Source: Pollutimonas sp963706785 (lineage in GTDB: Bacteria; Pseudomonadota; Gammaproteobacteria; Burkholderiales; Burkholderiaceae_B). Taken from it: a DNA stretch of 64,000 nucleotides. A program made the position numbers and the translations under genes. The first letter of the stretch is position 1, and every line of letters starts with the position of its first letter. Under the pieces are notes generated by a model. That model was not told the origin of the DNA. It saw nothing but the letters and a program-made list of their open reading frames with translations, and made no database searches. Shown piece after piece: positions 51,966-61,883 of the stretch. The DNA lies in assembly GCA_963706785.1 (NCBI GenBank), contig CAVPNJ010000009.1, forward strand, positions 62,001 through 126,000, read 5' to 3'.

Positions 51966-52984
51966 AACGTAAGACATTGACCCAGTATCTGGTCGAGCAG
52001 CAAAGAAAGAAACAGGCCGTCTCGGCAGAAGTGCGCCTGCTAATTGAAACCGTGGCGCGCGCTTGCAAAGCGATTAGTCACGCCGTCAGTAAAGGCGCGC
52101 TTGGTGGGGTGCTGGGCAGCCTCGAAACGGAAAACGTGCAAGGCGAGGTGCAGAAAAAACTGGATGTTCTGTCCAACGAGATTCTGCTCGAAGCCAACGA
52201 ATGGGGCGGTCACCTTGCCGCCATGGCTTCTGAAGAAATGGAAACCATACACCTAATTCCGAACCGGTACCCGAAGGGCGAATATCTATTGTTGTTCGAT
52301 CCGCTCGACGGGTCGTCCAATATCGACGTCAACGTATCCATAGGAACCATTTTCTCGGTTTTGCATGCGCCGCACCATACTTCCGGGCGCGATGTAGATG
52401 AAAGTGATTTCCTACAGTCCGGCGCCCGCCAAGTGGCTGCCGGCTACGCGGTATACGGCCCACAAACCATGCTGGTGCTTACGGTAGGAACAGGAGTCGT
52501 TGGCTTCACGCTTGACCGCGAAATGGGGTCGTGGGTAGTGACCGACGAAAATATTACTATCCCCGAGGAAACCGCCGAATTTGCCATCAACATGTCTAAC
52601 ATGCGGCATTGGGAACCGCCGGTCAAGCGGTATATCGATGATTGCCTGGCTGGCAAGACCGGTCCCTTGGGCAAAGATTACAATATGCGCTGGATCGCCT
52701 CGATGGTTGCCGACGTGCACCGCATCCTTACGCGCGGAGGCATATTTATGTACCCGCGCGATGAGCGGCCTTCAGGTAAAGCCGGCAAATTACGACTGAT
52801 GTACGAAGCGAATCCCATGAGCTTCATCGTGGAACAAGCCGGTGGCGCCGCAATCGACGGCAACCAACGAATTCTCGATGTGCAACCTACCGCCTTGCAT
52901 CAACGAATCGGCGTCGTCTTGGGGTCAAAGGAAGAGGTTGAGCGGGTACAACGCTACCATCAGGACGCACAGGCCCTGTTGTAA
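51962..52984 (+). CDS. fbp: Fructose-1,6-bisphosphatase class 1
   Basis: 340 residues. The metal- and sugar-binding motif LFDPLDGSSNIDVNVSIGTIFS and the region MYEANPMSFIVEQAGGAA are clear. It makes fructose 6-phosphate in gluconeogenesis. The ATGA overlap with pepN indicates coupled translation. Confidence 0.97.
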   Translation: MKRKTLTQYLVEQQRKKQAVSAEVRLLIETVARACKAISHAVSKGALGGVLGSLETENVQGEVQKKLDVLSNEILLEANEWGGHLAAMASEEMETIHLIPNRYPKGEYLLLFDPLDGSSNIDVNVSIGTIFSVLHAPHHTSGRDVDESDFLQSGARQVAAGYAVYGPQTMLVLTVGTGVVGFTLDREMGSWVVTDENITIPEETAEFAINMSNMRHWEPPVKRYIDDCLAGKTGPLGKDYNMRWIASMVADVHRILTRGGIFMYPRDERPSGKAGKLRLMYEANPMSFIVEQAGGAAIDGNQRILDVQPTALHQRIGVVLGSKEEVERVQRYHQDAQALL

Positions 52985-52992
52985 GCCGATAT

Positions 52993-53017
52993 CGGATTAC
53001 CCAGTAAGGGTAATCCG
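52993..53017. terminator. Hairpin between convergent fbp and quinone reductase genes
   Basis: CGGATTACCC, loop AGTAA, GGGTAATCCG. Perfect 10-bp stem, no T-run; terminator by position. Confidence 0.65.
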
Positions 53018-53076
53018 ACGCCTATAAGCTTAAGCACGCCGACACTTAGGCCGCATACCCGGCCTTAGTCAAGGAC

Positions 53077-54063
53077 TTAGTCCAGCGTAAGTATCGTAGC
53101 ACCTGTGGTCTTGCGGCCTTGTAGTGCATCTTGGGCCTGGCCGGCATCTTCCAGAGCAAAACGCTGTCCGATAGTGACCTGGATTTTCTTTTTCGCGACC
53201 AGCTCGAACAGTTCGTCGGACGCCGCTTTCATTTTCTCCAGAGTGGGCACATGGGTGCCCAGCGTCGGACGCGTCACAAAGAGCGAGCCTTTAGCTGCCA
53301 GTACGCCCAAATTCACCCCGTCGACCGATCCAGAAGCGTTACCAAAGCTGACCATCAGGCCGCGGGGTTCAAGACAGTCGAGTGAAGTCAACCATGTGTC
53401 TTTGCCTACGCCATCGTATACGACCGGCACTTTCTTGCCGTTCGTAAGTTCTTTGACTCGCTCTACTACGTTTTCTTTGGAATAGTCGATGACTTCCCAG
53501 GCGCCATGAGCTTTGGCCAAAGCTGCCTTTTCGGGACTGGAAGCAGTGCCGATAAGCTTCACGCCTAAAGCTTTTGCCCACTGACATGCAATCAGGCCAA
53601 CACCGCCCGCAGCAGCATGGAACAAGATCGTTTCACCACCTTGTAAGCGATACGTTTGACGGAACAAGTACTGAACTGTCAGGCCTTTGAGCATAATGGC
53701 AGCGGCCTGCTCGAATGAAACACCCTTGGGAATCTTGACGACGCGATCCGCCGGCACATTACGTGCCTCGGCATAGGCGCCTAAAGGGCTTTGGCCATAG
53801 GCAACCCGGTCGCCCACCTTAAGATGCTTGACATCAGCGCCCACCGCTTCGACGACACCAGAGGCTTCAAAACCCAGGCCATGAGGCAAGGGGTGTGTAT
53901 AAAGACCTGTTCTGAAATAAATGTCGATGAAATTCAGGCCTACCGCTTTCTGGCGTATAGTTACCTCGTTTTTCTCGGGCACCGGCACAGTTACCGAAAC
54001 GAGTTTCAGTACTTCGGGGCCACCATTTTTCTCGATACGTATTGCTTTGACCTGGTTTTCCAA
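53077..54063 (-). CDS. NADPH:quinone reductase, zinc-independent MDR family
   Basis: 328 residues. GroES-like N-terminal domain (NEVTIRQKAVGLNFIDIYFRTGLY) and Rossmann domain with the AAAGGVGLIACQWAKALG glycine motif. It lacks the structural zinc cysteines, as quinone oxidoreductases do. It reduces quinones one electron at a time or enones; the in vivo substrate is not known. Confidence 0.92.
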   Translation of the reverse strand: MENQVKAIRIEKNGGPEVLKLVSVTVPVPEKNEVTIRQKAVGLNFIDIYFRTGLYTHPLPHGLGFEASGVVEAVGADVKHLKVGDRVAYGQSPLGAYAEARNVPADRVVKIPKGVSFEQAAAIMLKGLTVQYLFRQTYRLQGGETILFHAAAGGVGLIACQWAKALGVKLIGTASSPEKAALAKAHGAWEVIDYSKENVVERVKELTNGKKVPVVYDGVGKDTWLTSLDCLEPRGLMVSFGNASGSVDGVNLGVLAAKGSLFVTRPTLGTHVPTLEKMKAASDELFELVAKKKIQVTIGQRFALEDAGQAQDALQGRKTTGATILTLD

Positions 54064-54143
54064 AACGGACTCCTTGCTGAAATGTTACGTGCGCGACAAT
54101 AGTGCCTAGTTTAAGTCCTTATTGCAATCGTTTAGCTGAAAAT

Positions 54144-55031
54144 ATGAATCGTCAACAAGCCCTTTTTGCCATTCATATCGCGGCAATTTTGTTTGGCCTT
54201 ACCGGGATTTTTGGCGAACTGATTCGAGCCGATGCCATGGTTATCACCGCAGGGCGTGCAAGCTTCGCCGTGCTAGCCCTATTCGCCTTCATTCGTTATC
54301 AGGGTGGATCATGGACGCAGGGATTCAGCGTCAAGAATTTTGGTGTGTTGGTCGCTGCAGGCGGCATGCTGGCGGTGCACTGGATAACCTTTTTCATTGC
54401 AGTGAAGATTGCCGGCGTGGCCGTTGCGACACTCGGATTTGCCAGCTTTCCCGCATTCATCACTGTGTGTGAGTGCTTGTTATTCAAAGAAAAAATCAGT
54501 GTTGCGGAGTGGCTGATACTGACGTTGGTAACCGTCGGCCTGGTACTGGTTACACCGTCTTTTGACTTTCAGGACGAGGCCACCATAGGTCTCGCGTGGG
54601 CAGTATTGTCAGGTTTCGCGTTCGCGGTCTTCACGCTGATCAATCGTCGTGCAGCGGCTCATATACCGGCGCAACAAGTGGCACTCTGGGAAAACCTTGT
54701 TGTAGCGTTGCTAACCCTGCCCTTTTCTTTTCCGACCATCACGCAGCTCGACGCCATCAACTGGCTATGGATCGCGTTATTGGGCGTATTTTGCACCGCC
54801 CTGTCCCATTATTTGCTGGTATCCAGCCTGATGACGCTGAAGGCTCGCAGCGCGGGTATTGTGATTGCGCTGGAGCCTGTCTATGCAATTATCTTTGCCG
54901 CGATACTGTTTTCTCAATACCCTTCCAACCGAGCACTATTCGGCGGCGTGCTGATGGTAGGCGCCATAGTGTGGTCGGGCTTGAGAAAAGCGGAGAAGAA
55001 ATCCGTCGCGGTGATTAAAGCCCCGCAATAA
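54144..55031 (+). CDS. EamA (DMT) family transporter
   Basis: 295 residues from the ATG at 54144. Ten predicted helices in two EamA repeats (first MNRQQALFAIHIAAILFGLTGIFGELI, second LAWAVLSGFAFAVFTLINRRAAAHIP). The family exports amino acids or related metabolites; the substrate is unknown. The 3' end overlaps the convergent dehydrogenase gene by 17 bp. Confidence 0.9.
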   Translation: MNRQQALFAIHIAAILFGLTGIFGELIRADAMVITAGRASFAVLALFAFIRYQGGSWTQGFSVKNFGVLVAAGGMLAVHWITFFIAVKIAGVAVATLGFASFPAFITVCECLLFKEKISVAEWLILTLVTVGLVLVTPSFDFQDEATIGLAWAVLSGFAFAVFTLINRRAAAHIPAQQVALWENLVVALLTLPFSFPTITQLDAINWLWIALLGVFCTALSHYLLVSSLMTLKARSAGIVIALEPVYAIIFAAILFSQYPSNRALFGGVLMVGAIVWSGLRKAEKKSVAVIKAPQ

Positions 55032-56082
55032 GGCCGGCAACGGCCTCGCCGACTTCCTGGGTGCTTGCACTTCCGCCCATATCAGGCGTACGAGGACCTT
55101 TTTCGAGTACCGTTTCGATCGCCGTGACAACCTCTTGTGCCGCTTGCGGGTAACCCAGAAAATCCAGCATCATCGCACCGCTCCAGATTTGTCCGATAGG
55201 GTTGGCGATAGCTTTTCCGTAGATGTCCGGTGCGGACCCGTGGACTGGCTCAAATAGCGATGGAAACTTGCGGTCTGGATTGAGGTTGGCCGACGGGGCG
55301 ATGCCAATCGTACCTGTGCAGGCAGGTCCCAGGTCAGACAGAATATCGCCGAAAAGGTTAGATGCAACTACCACGTCGAACCGGTCCGGATGCTGCACAA
55401 AATGGGCGCAAAGGATATCGATATGGAATTTATCCCAGCGAACGTCTGGATACTGCTGCGCCATCTCTGCTACGCGTTCGTCCCACCACGGCATCGAAAT
55501 GGAGATACCGTTCGATTTGGTCGCTGCTGTAAGATGTTTACCACGCTTCTGTGCAAGCTCGAACGCAAATTTCAATACGCGTTCGGCCCCGATGCGTGTA
55601 AACACACTTTCCTGGATGACAACCTCGCGCTGGGTGCCTTCGAACAGACGCCCGCCGCTATTAGAGTATTCACCTTCGGTGTTTTCTCGCACAATGAAAA
55701 AATCGATATCGCCAGGCTTGCGATCGGCCAAAGGCGACTTCACTCCAGGCATCAACCTGACAGGGCGCAGGTTGATATATTGATCAAATTCCCGACGGAA
55801 TTTGAATAAGGATTCCCACAAGGCGATGTGATCCGGTACCAGGTCCGGCCAACCTATTGCGCCGAAGAATATCGCTTCCTGATCTTTCAGCCGGTCTTTC
55901 CAGTCTTCGGGCATCATCCGACCATGTTGCGCGTAATAATCGCAGCTCCAGTCCAGAACATCCCAATCAAACTGTATGTCATGGCGGCTGGCAATCGCTT
56001 CCATGACGCGCAAACCTTCTGGCATCACTTCTTTACCAATACCATCACCAGCGATTACCGCGACTTTATGAACTTTCGACAC
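55015..56082 (-). CDS. D-malate/tartrate dehydrogenase (decarboxylating)
   Basis: 355 residues from the GTG at 56082 (AGAGAGAA upstream). The sequence follows E. coli DmlA very closely: AVIAGDGIGKEVMPEG, FFGAIGWPDLVPDHIALWESLFKFRREFDQY, VRENTEGEYSNSGGR, NLFGDILSDLGPACTGTIGIAPSANLNP and FEPVHGSAPDIYGK. This is the TtuC/DmlA branch of the isocitrate/isopropylmalate dehydrogenases, acting on D-malate or tartrate with NAD and a divalent metal. The frame up to 56172 extends past the family start. Confidence 0.92.
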   Translation of the reverse strand: MSKVHKVAVIAGDGIGKEVMPEGLRVMEAIASRHDIQFDWDVLDWSCDYYAQHGRMMPEDWKDRLKDQEAIFFGAIGWPDLVPDHIALWESLFKFRREFDQYINLRPVRLMPGVKSPLADRKPGDIDFFIVRENTEGEYSNSGGRLFEGTQREVVIQESVFTRIGAERVLKFAFELAQKRGKHLTAATKSNGISISMPWWDERVAEMAQQYPDVRWDKFHIDILCAHFVQHPDRFDVVVASNLFGDILSDLGPACTGTIGIAPSANLNPDRKFPSLFEPVHGSAPDIYGKAIANPIGQIWSGAMMLDFLGYPQAAQEVVTAIETVLEKGPRTPDMGGSASTQEVGEAVAGLIAGL

Positions 56083-56185
56083 TGTGGTTCTCTCTTTGTT
56101 TTTTAAGTTAAACGATTGATAAGTTGAATAATCGGGAATTCGTACATACTTGCTTTTTCGACGCCAAAGCACAACGGCTAGGCTA

Positions 56186-57700
56186 TCAACGACGCCCCGT
56201 GAGCGACCCTAGCACACCGCGTATCAACTGGTTAGCGGTACGGCGAGCAACACTTTTAACGACCGACTGCACAACGCCGTCGCGGCGTCCTCCACGCGGC
56301 CCGGTCGAGCCGAAAAGAAAGTCGCTTACGGTGCCCATAAGGCCGCTATCAGCCTGGTCGCCTTTGACTGCCGGCTCGTTGCCGCCTGCACTTTGCTTAG
56401 CGGAACTTTCAACAACGAGTTCATCTGCCCGCTTTTTCAGAATCTCGTAAGCGGATTCACGATCGACCATTACGTCGTACTTCCCGCCTAGCAGCGACGC
56501 ATTCCGTATCGCCTGACGTTCGGCATCGGTGGCCGAACCAATACGACTGCCGGGGGCTAGCATCCAAACTCTTTCAGTAACGGTGGGACGACCCTTGGCA
56601 TCGAGCATCGACACCAGGGCCTCGCCCACACCCAGTTCAGTAATGGCTGCCTCGATATCGAGCGCCGGATTTGGACGCATGGTTTGGGCTGCTGTCTTTA
56701 CCGCCTTCTGATCGCGCGGCGTAAATGCCCGTAAGGCATGCTGTACGCGGTTTCCTAACTGCCCCAACACCGTATCAGGAATATCCAGCGGATTTTGCGT
56801 AACGAAGTAAATACCTACTCCTTTGGACCGCACAAGCCGAACTACCTGCTCGATTTTTTCGAGCAAGGCCTTCGGTGCATCGTTGAATAACAGGTGCGCT
56901 TCATCAAAAAAGAACACAAACTTCGGTTTCTCGGGATCACCTACTTCCGGCAGGCCTTCGTAAAGGTCTGCCAGCATCCATAACAAGAACACGGCATACA
57001 GACGCGGCGACTGCATGAGCTTGTCGGCGGTCAGAATATTAACGATTCCCTGGCCTTTCTCGTTGACCCGGAGCCAGTCGAAGATATCCAGCATAGGTTC
57101 GCCGAAAAACTTATCAGCCCCTTGCGATTCGAGCCGCAGCAGGCTGCGCTGGATTGCCCCGATCGAGGCAGAAGAAACATTTCCATACCGTGTACGCAGT
57201 TCAGCCGCACGATTAGCGACATCTTGCATCATGGCTCTTAGATCTTTGAGGTCTAGTATTAATTGGCCTTCGTCGTCGGCAACCTTGAATACTAGGCTGA
57301 GCACCCCTTCCTGGGTATCGTTGAGTTCGAGCATACGCGCCAGCAGCAATGGCCCCATGTCCGAAACGGTGGCCCTAACAGGGTGGCCCTGCTCGCCGAA
57401 GATGTCCCAGAAGACGACGGGGCTGCCACCCCATGCTGGTTCAGGCAACCCTAGTTTGGCAAGCCGTTCTTGCAACTTGGGGCTAGACACCCCAGTTTGA
57501 GAAACACCGCTTAAGTCACCCTTTACGTCGGCCAGGAATACTGGCGTCCCCATACGGGAAAAGGCTTCCGCAAGCACTTGCAAGGTAACGGTCTTTCCCG
57601 TTCCAGTGGCCCCCGTAATGCAGCCGTGCCGATTAGCGAGTTGGGGAAGCAAGAGCGCTTCCGCGTGATCATTTCTTGCAATGATGATAGGCTCGGCCAT
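56186..57700 (-). CDS. HerA-like ATPase/helicase (DUF853, YjgR family)
   Basis: 504 residues. Walker A GATGTGKT at 30-37, Walker B FVFFFDEAHLLF, and the arginine-bearing RAFTPRDQKAVKTAAQT of HerA/FtsK-type ATPases. The YjgR branch has no settled function. The start MAEPIIIARNDHAEALLLPQLANRHG matches the family. It lies divergent from yebC. Confidence 0.9.
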   Translation of the reverse strand: MAEPIIIARNDHAEALLLPQLANRHGCITGATGTGKTVTLQVLAEAFSRMGTPVFLADVKGDLSGVSQTGVSSPKLQERLAKLGLPEPAWGGSPVVFWDIFGEQGHPVRATVSDMGPLLLARMLELNDTQEGVLSLVFKVADDEGQLILDLKDLRAMMQDVANRAAELRTRYGNVSSASIGAIQRSLLRLESQGADKFFGEPMLDIFDWLRVNEKGQGIVNILTADKLMQSPRLYAVFLLWMLADLYEGLPEVGDPEKPKFVFFFDEAHLLFNDAPKALLEKIEQVVRLVRSKGVGIYFVTQNPLDIPDTVLGQLGNRVQHALRAFTPRDQKAVKTAAQTMRPNPALDIEAAITELGVGEALVSMLDAKGRPTVTERVWMLAPGSRIGSATDAERQAIRNASLLGGKYDVMVDRESAYEILKKRADELVVESSAKQSAGGNEPAVKGDQADSGLMGTVSDFLFGSTGPRGGRRDGVVQSVVKSVARRTANQLIRGVLGSLTGRR

Positions 57701-57812
57701 ATGTATTTACCATCCGGGGACAGGGGCAAAGAGAATGCCCAAGTGTAATTCGATGCTCCTTCCTCTGCACGCGGTAAAATCAACTTCTTTACCTTCAATG
57801 TAATGACACTTT

Positions 57813-58544
57813 ATGGCCGGTCACAGTAAATGGGCGAATATCCAGCACCGCAAGGGTCGCCAAGATGCCAAACGGGGCAAGCTCTGGACAAAAATCATCC
57901 GTGAAATTACCGTCGCAGCACGCGCCGGAGGTGCTGACCCAGATACCAACCCACGCCTGCGCATGGCTTGGGACAAGGGCATGGCAGCCAACATGCCCAA
58001 AGAGAACATTCAGCGCGCGATCCAGCGTGGTGCGGGCGGAGTCGATGGCACCAACTACGAAGAAATTCGCTATGAAGGCTATGGCGTAGGCGGGGCCGCC
58101 GTCATTGTCGACTGCATGACCGACAACCGCATTCGCACAGTGGCCGAGGTTCGGCACGCGTTAAGTAAGCACGGCGGCAACTTGGGGCAGGAAGGGTCGG
58201 TCGCATTTATGTTCCAGCATTGCGGCCAATTTTTGTTCGCGCCCGGCACCTCGGAAGAACAAGTAATGGAAGCGGCACTTGAAGCTGGGGCAGAAGACAT
58301 CCAGACCGATGAAGAGGGAGTCATTGAAGTCGTCTGCTCTCCCGCCGATTACGCCGCGGTCAAGACAGCCTTCGAGCAAGCCTCGCTCGTTCCCGAAGTG
58401 CAAGGTATCATCATGAAGGCCTTGAGTGAAACCGAACTTACCGGTGACGATGCCATCAAAATGCAAAAAATGCTGGACGTACTGGAGGGTCTGGATGACG
58501 TACAAGAGGTCTATACCACCGCCGTTCTGAATGAGTCAGAATAA
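57813..58544 (+). CDS. yebC: YebC/PmpR family protein
   Basis: 243 residues. N-terminal MAGHSKWANIQHRKGRQDAKRGK and the helical core KIIREITVAARAGGADPDTNPRLR are typical. Members act as transcriptional regulators or help translation of difficult proline-rich stretches. It heads the conserved run to maf. Confidence 0.95.
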   Translation: MAGHSKWANIQHRKGRQDAKRGKLWTKIIREITVAARAGGADPDTNPRLRMAWDKGMAANMPKENIQRAIQRGAGGVDGTNYEEIRYEGYGVGGAAVIVDCMTDNRIRTVAEVRHALSKHGGNLGQEGSVAFMFQHCGQFLFAPGTSEEQVMEAALEAGAEDIQTDEEGVIEVVCSPADYAAVKTAFEQASLVPEVQGIIMKALSETELTGDDAIKMQKMLDVLEGLDDVQEVYTTAVLNESE

Positions 58545-58612
58545 GGACAGGCGTCCCGCTCTTCAGTTTTTAATATAACCAATCGCCTAAACAGCATCTT
58601 TCTTCTCTTACT

Positions 58613-59908
58613 ATGAAATTACTTGTAATCGGTGGCGGTGGCCGCGAACATGCCCTTGCCTGGGGTCTGGCGAAGTCTGCACGCGTCGAAACGGTATACG
58701 TTGCGCCGGGAAATGGCGGAACAGCGCGCACGCCTATGGTGCAGAATCTTGCATTGAGCGATATCGACGAGCTTATTGCATTCGCAAAAAGTGAGAAGAT
58801 TGCCTTCACGGTGGTCGGACCCGAGGCGCCGCTGGCAGCCGGTATAGTCGACGCCTTCCTGCTGGCGGGACTGAAGATTTTCGGGCCTACTCAGGCGGCA
58901 GCACAGCTTGAAAGCTCGAAGGACTATGCCAAGGCGTTCCTGGTACGCCACCAGATACCTACTGCCGACTATCAAACCTTTACCGATCCTGTCGAAGCCA
59001 AGGCCTATATCCTGGCCCAAGGCGCTCCCATCGTCGTGAAAGCCGACGGACTGGCAGCAGGCAAAGGGGTCGTAGTTGCAAGCACCACCGACGAGGCATG
59101 TGAAGCCATAGATCAAATGCTGGGCGACGGATCACTAGGGGCAGCAGGAGCTCGCGTCGTTATCGAGGAATGCTTGGTAGGCGAAGAAGCCAGCTTCATC
59201 GTAATGTGTGATGGCACCAGCATACTGCCACTAGCGACCAGCCAGGACCACAAGCGTCTTAAAGACCATGACGAAGGCCCTAACACGGGTGGTATGGGAG
59301 CCTACTCGCCAGCGCCGGTAATCAGTCCGGCACTGCATAACCGTATCATGCGTGAAGTCATCCACCCTACGATCTCGGGCATGGCGAAAGACGGCGTACC
59401 CTTCACAGGCTTTCTGTATGCGGGGCTTATGATAGGCGGCGGAGCCGACACAACGCGCACGATAAAGGTCCTCGAGTTCAACTGCCGCATGGGCGACCCG
59501 GAAACCCAGCCCATCGTGATGAGAATAAAAAGCGACCTCGCGCAGGTATTCGAACTAGCCGTTGCGGGGCGCCTGAGCGAAGCGACGATAGAATGGGACC
59601 GTCGCACCGCCCTCGGTGTGGTTCTGGCTGCCCATAACTATCCCGGTACGCCGCGCACCGGCGACGCGATCACCCGCTTGCCTCAGAACACCGACGAATG
59701 TATGGTGTTCCATGCAGGTACGACGCTGGATGATGGCGTGCTAAAAACATCGGGAGGAAGAGTGCTCTGCGTGACCGTCTTGGCAGACTCCGTAAAACGT
59801 GCACAATCCGCGGCGTACGCGGCAATCGCCCAGACGCATTTCGATGGACAGCAATACCGCACAGATATCGGATGGCGTGCCATGCCGGCCGCGGCAAGCT
59901 CCGCATGA
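58613..59908 (+). CDS. purD: Phosphoribosylamine--glycine ligase
   Basis: 431 residues. GAR synthetase of purine synthesis with an ATP-grasp fold: N-terminal GGGGREHALAW, central VVKADGLAAGKGVVVA, EEASFIVMCDG, and LEFNCRMGDPETQ binding Mg. Full length, standard start. Confidence 0.97.
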   Translation: MKLLVIGGGGREHALAWGLAKSARVETVYVAPGNGGTARTPMVQNLALSDIDELIAFAKSEKIAFTVVGPEAPLAAGIVDAFLLAGLKIFGPTQAAAQLESSKDYAKAFLVRHQIPTADYQTFTDPVEAKAYILAQGAPIVVKADGLAAGKGVVVASTTDEACEAIDQMLGDGSLGAAGARVVIEECLVGEEASFIVMCDGTSILPLATSQDHKRLKDHDEGPNTGGMGAYSPAPVISPALHNRIMREVIHPTISGMAKDGVPFTGFLYAGLMIGGGADTTRTIKVLEFNCRMGDPETQPIVMRIKSDLAQVFELAVAGRLSEATIEWDRRTALGVVLAAHNYPGTPRTGDAITRLPQNTDECMVFHAGTTLDDGVLKTSGGRVLCVTVLADSVKRAQSAAYAAIAQTHFDGQQYRTDIGWRAMPAAASSA

Positions 59909-59951
59909 TACATCGCCCTGCCTCCCCAAGAGACACAAGGAAGCCTTACCC

Positions 59952-60857
59952 ATGACCGTTCCCATTTCAACCGCCTACGATTACTTTCTTGATTTGCAGG
60001 CACGCATCGTAGAGGCTCTGGAAAACGTCGACGGTAGCAGCTTCCAGTCCGACCGATGGGCCCGAGAGGAAGGCGGCGGGGGCTTGTCGCGCTATCTCGA
60101 GGGCGGCGCGGTATTCGAACGCGCTGGCGTACTATTCAGCCATGTCCAGGGAAAAACTCTACCGCCGTCTGCAACGGCGCATCGCCGTGAATTAGCCGGT
60201 CGTTCGTGGGAAGCCATGGGCGTGTCGATGGTTCTGCATCCCCGTAATCCTTATGTGCCCACCGTTCACATGAACGTACGGCTTTTTGTGGCCAAGGCTA
60301 GTCAAGGCGACGAAGACGACGTGTTCTGGTTCGGCGGCGGCCTCGATCTCACGCCGTATTACGCCTTCGAAGACGACGTCCGGCATTTCCATCAAGTTTG
60401 TCACGATGCCGTGGAACCTTTTGGCGTCGATAAATACCGCGCCTATAAGGAGTGGTGCGATGAATATTTTTATCTCAAGCACCGCGGTGAAACACGAGGC
60501 GTTGGGGGCCTTTTCTTCGATGACTTGAACGAAAATGGATTCGATCAAAGCTTTGCATTAACCCGATCGGTCGGTGACTCATTACTGAAGGCGTACATGC
60601 CTATCGTGGAAAAACGGCAGCTGATGCCCTATACGGAAAGGCAGCGCGACTTTCAGGCTTATCGTCGCGGACGCTACGTCGAGTTCAACCTCGTCTTTGA
60701 CCGGGGTACCCTATTCGGCCTTCAATCAGGCGGGCGCACCGAATCAATCCTGCTATCTATGCCGCCCATGGCCGCGTGGCGCTACTGCTGGACTCCCGAA
60801 GCCGGCACACCCGAGGCAGCATTGTCAGACTACCTGAAACCACGTCAATGGCTATAA
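59952..60857 (+). CDS. hemF: Oxygen-dependent coproporphyrinogen III oxidase
   Basis: 301 residues from the ATG at 59952 (AAGGAAG upstream); the frame from 59799 overlaps purD. It converts coproporphyrinogen III to protoporphyrinogen IX with O2. RNPYVPTVHMNVR, WFGGGLDLTPYYAFEDDVRHFHQVC and GVGGLFFDDLNE are signature regions. The nadD start lies inside its last codons. Confidence 0.97.
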   Translation: MTVPISTAYDYFLDLQARIVEALENVDGSSFQSDRWAREEGGGGLSRYLEGGAVFERAGVLFSHVQGKTLPPSATAHRRELAGRSWEAMGVSMVLHPRNPYVPTVHMNVRLFVAKASQGDEDDVFWFGGGLDLTPYYAFEDDVRHFHQVCHDAVEPFGVDKYRAYKEWCDEYFYLKHRGETRGVGGLFFDDLNENGFDQSFALTRSVGDSLLKAYMPIVEKRQLMPYTERQRDFQAYRRGRYVEFNLVFDRGTLFGLQSGGRTESILLSMPPMAAWRYCWTPEAGTPEAALSDYLKPRQWL

Positions 60858-61453
60858 GGAAATCAGGATTACTGGGCGGGAGCTTCGATCCTGTACATTT
60901 GGCCCATATTGCACTGGCTGAAACAGCCAGACTGACGTTAGACCTTGATAACGTCCAGCTGATACCCGCCGCCGATCCATGGCAACGAAATCCGTTGACT
61001 GCCACAGGCGAGCAACGCCTGGCGATGCTCGAAATTGCAACACGCGAGCACCCACGCCTGCATGTTAATCCTATCGAGATCCATAGGGGCGGAACCACTT
61101 ACACCATAGATACACTCAGGGAAATTTCGGATAATACTGAACGCTATTGGATACTCGGATCCGATCAGCTGCAGAATTTCTGCTCCTGGCATTGCTGGCA
61201 GGAAATTGCCAACCTGGTGACATTGGCCGTTGCACAGCGTCCGGGTACTCCGCTTATCGCGCCCCAGGCGCTGGCACAACATCTTCGGCAAACCGGACGC
61301 AAGCTTGTCGAGTTGCCCTTTGAGCCCAGCCCCATTTCCGCAACCCAAATACGCCGGCGGCTCGCCGACGGAGATTCCACCGATGGAATGCTAGATGTTG
61401 CTGTAGCGCAATATATTCAACAAAATGGCCTTTATCTAGCGCCTGTTGCCTAA
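60848..61453 (+). CDS. nadD: Nicotinate-nucleotide adenylyltransferase
   Basis: 201 residues from the ATG at 60848, overlapping hemF by 10 bp. The nucleotidyltransferase motif GGSFDPVHLAHIALAE (GxFxPxHxxH) and the C-terminal SPISATQIRRRLADG (SSTxIR-like) are present. It makes nicotinic acid adenine dinucleotide in NAD synthesis. Confidence 0.95.
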   Translation: MAIRKSGLLGGSFDPVHLAHIALAETARLTLDLDNVQLIPAADPWQRNPLTATGEQRLAMLEIATREHPRLHVNPIEIHRGGTTYTIDTLREISDNTERYWILGSDQLQNFCSWHCWQEIANLVTLAVAQRPGTPLIAPQALAQHLRQTGRKLVELPFEPSPISATQIRRRLADGDSTDGMLDVAVAQYIQQNGLYLAPVA

Positions 61454-61475
61454 CGACTCACTGTATAGTTCACCC

Positions 61476-61874
61476 ATGGATATTCAAAAACTGCAACGCC
61501 TTGTTATAGACGCCCTTGAAGACGTCAAAGCACAAGACATCAAAATCTTCAACACCACACACATTACCGGCTTGTTCGACCGCGTGATCATTACGTCGGG
61601 TTCGTCTAATCGTCAAACGCGTGCTATTGCGTCCAGCGTGGCCGACAGCGCCCGTGAAAGCAAAATACCAATCATTGCCTACGAGGGTGAAGATACCGGA
61701 GAATGGGTGCTGATCGACTTGGGCGACATCGTCGTACACTGCATGACGCCGGCGATTAGACAATACTACAACCTTGAAGAAATCTGGGGTGGCAGGCCCG
61801 TAAACGTGAAACTGCTGCCGCAATCGACGCAGCCCAGCATGCCCGAATCGTTCGACTACAACGAAGACGAATAA
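61476..61874 (+). CDS. rsfS: Ribosome silencing factor RsfS
   Basis: 132 residues from the ATG at 61476. It binds ribosomal protein L14 and blocks subunit joining when nutrients run out. The Iojap-domain core is clear: FDRVIITSGSSNRQTRAIA, EGEDTGEWVLIDLGDIVVHCM, RQYYNLEEIW. The usual neighbour nadD is 22 bp upstream. Confidence 0.95.
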   Translation: MDIQKLQRLVIDALEDVKAQDIKIFNTTHITGLFDRVIITSGSSNRQTRAIASSVADSARESKIPIIAYEGEDTGEWVLIDLGDIVVHCMTPAIRQYYNLEEIWGGRPVNVKLLPQSTQPSMPESFDYNEDE

Positions 61875-61883
61875 CAGCAAGCA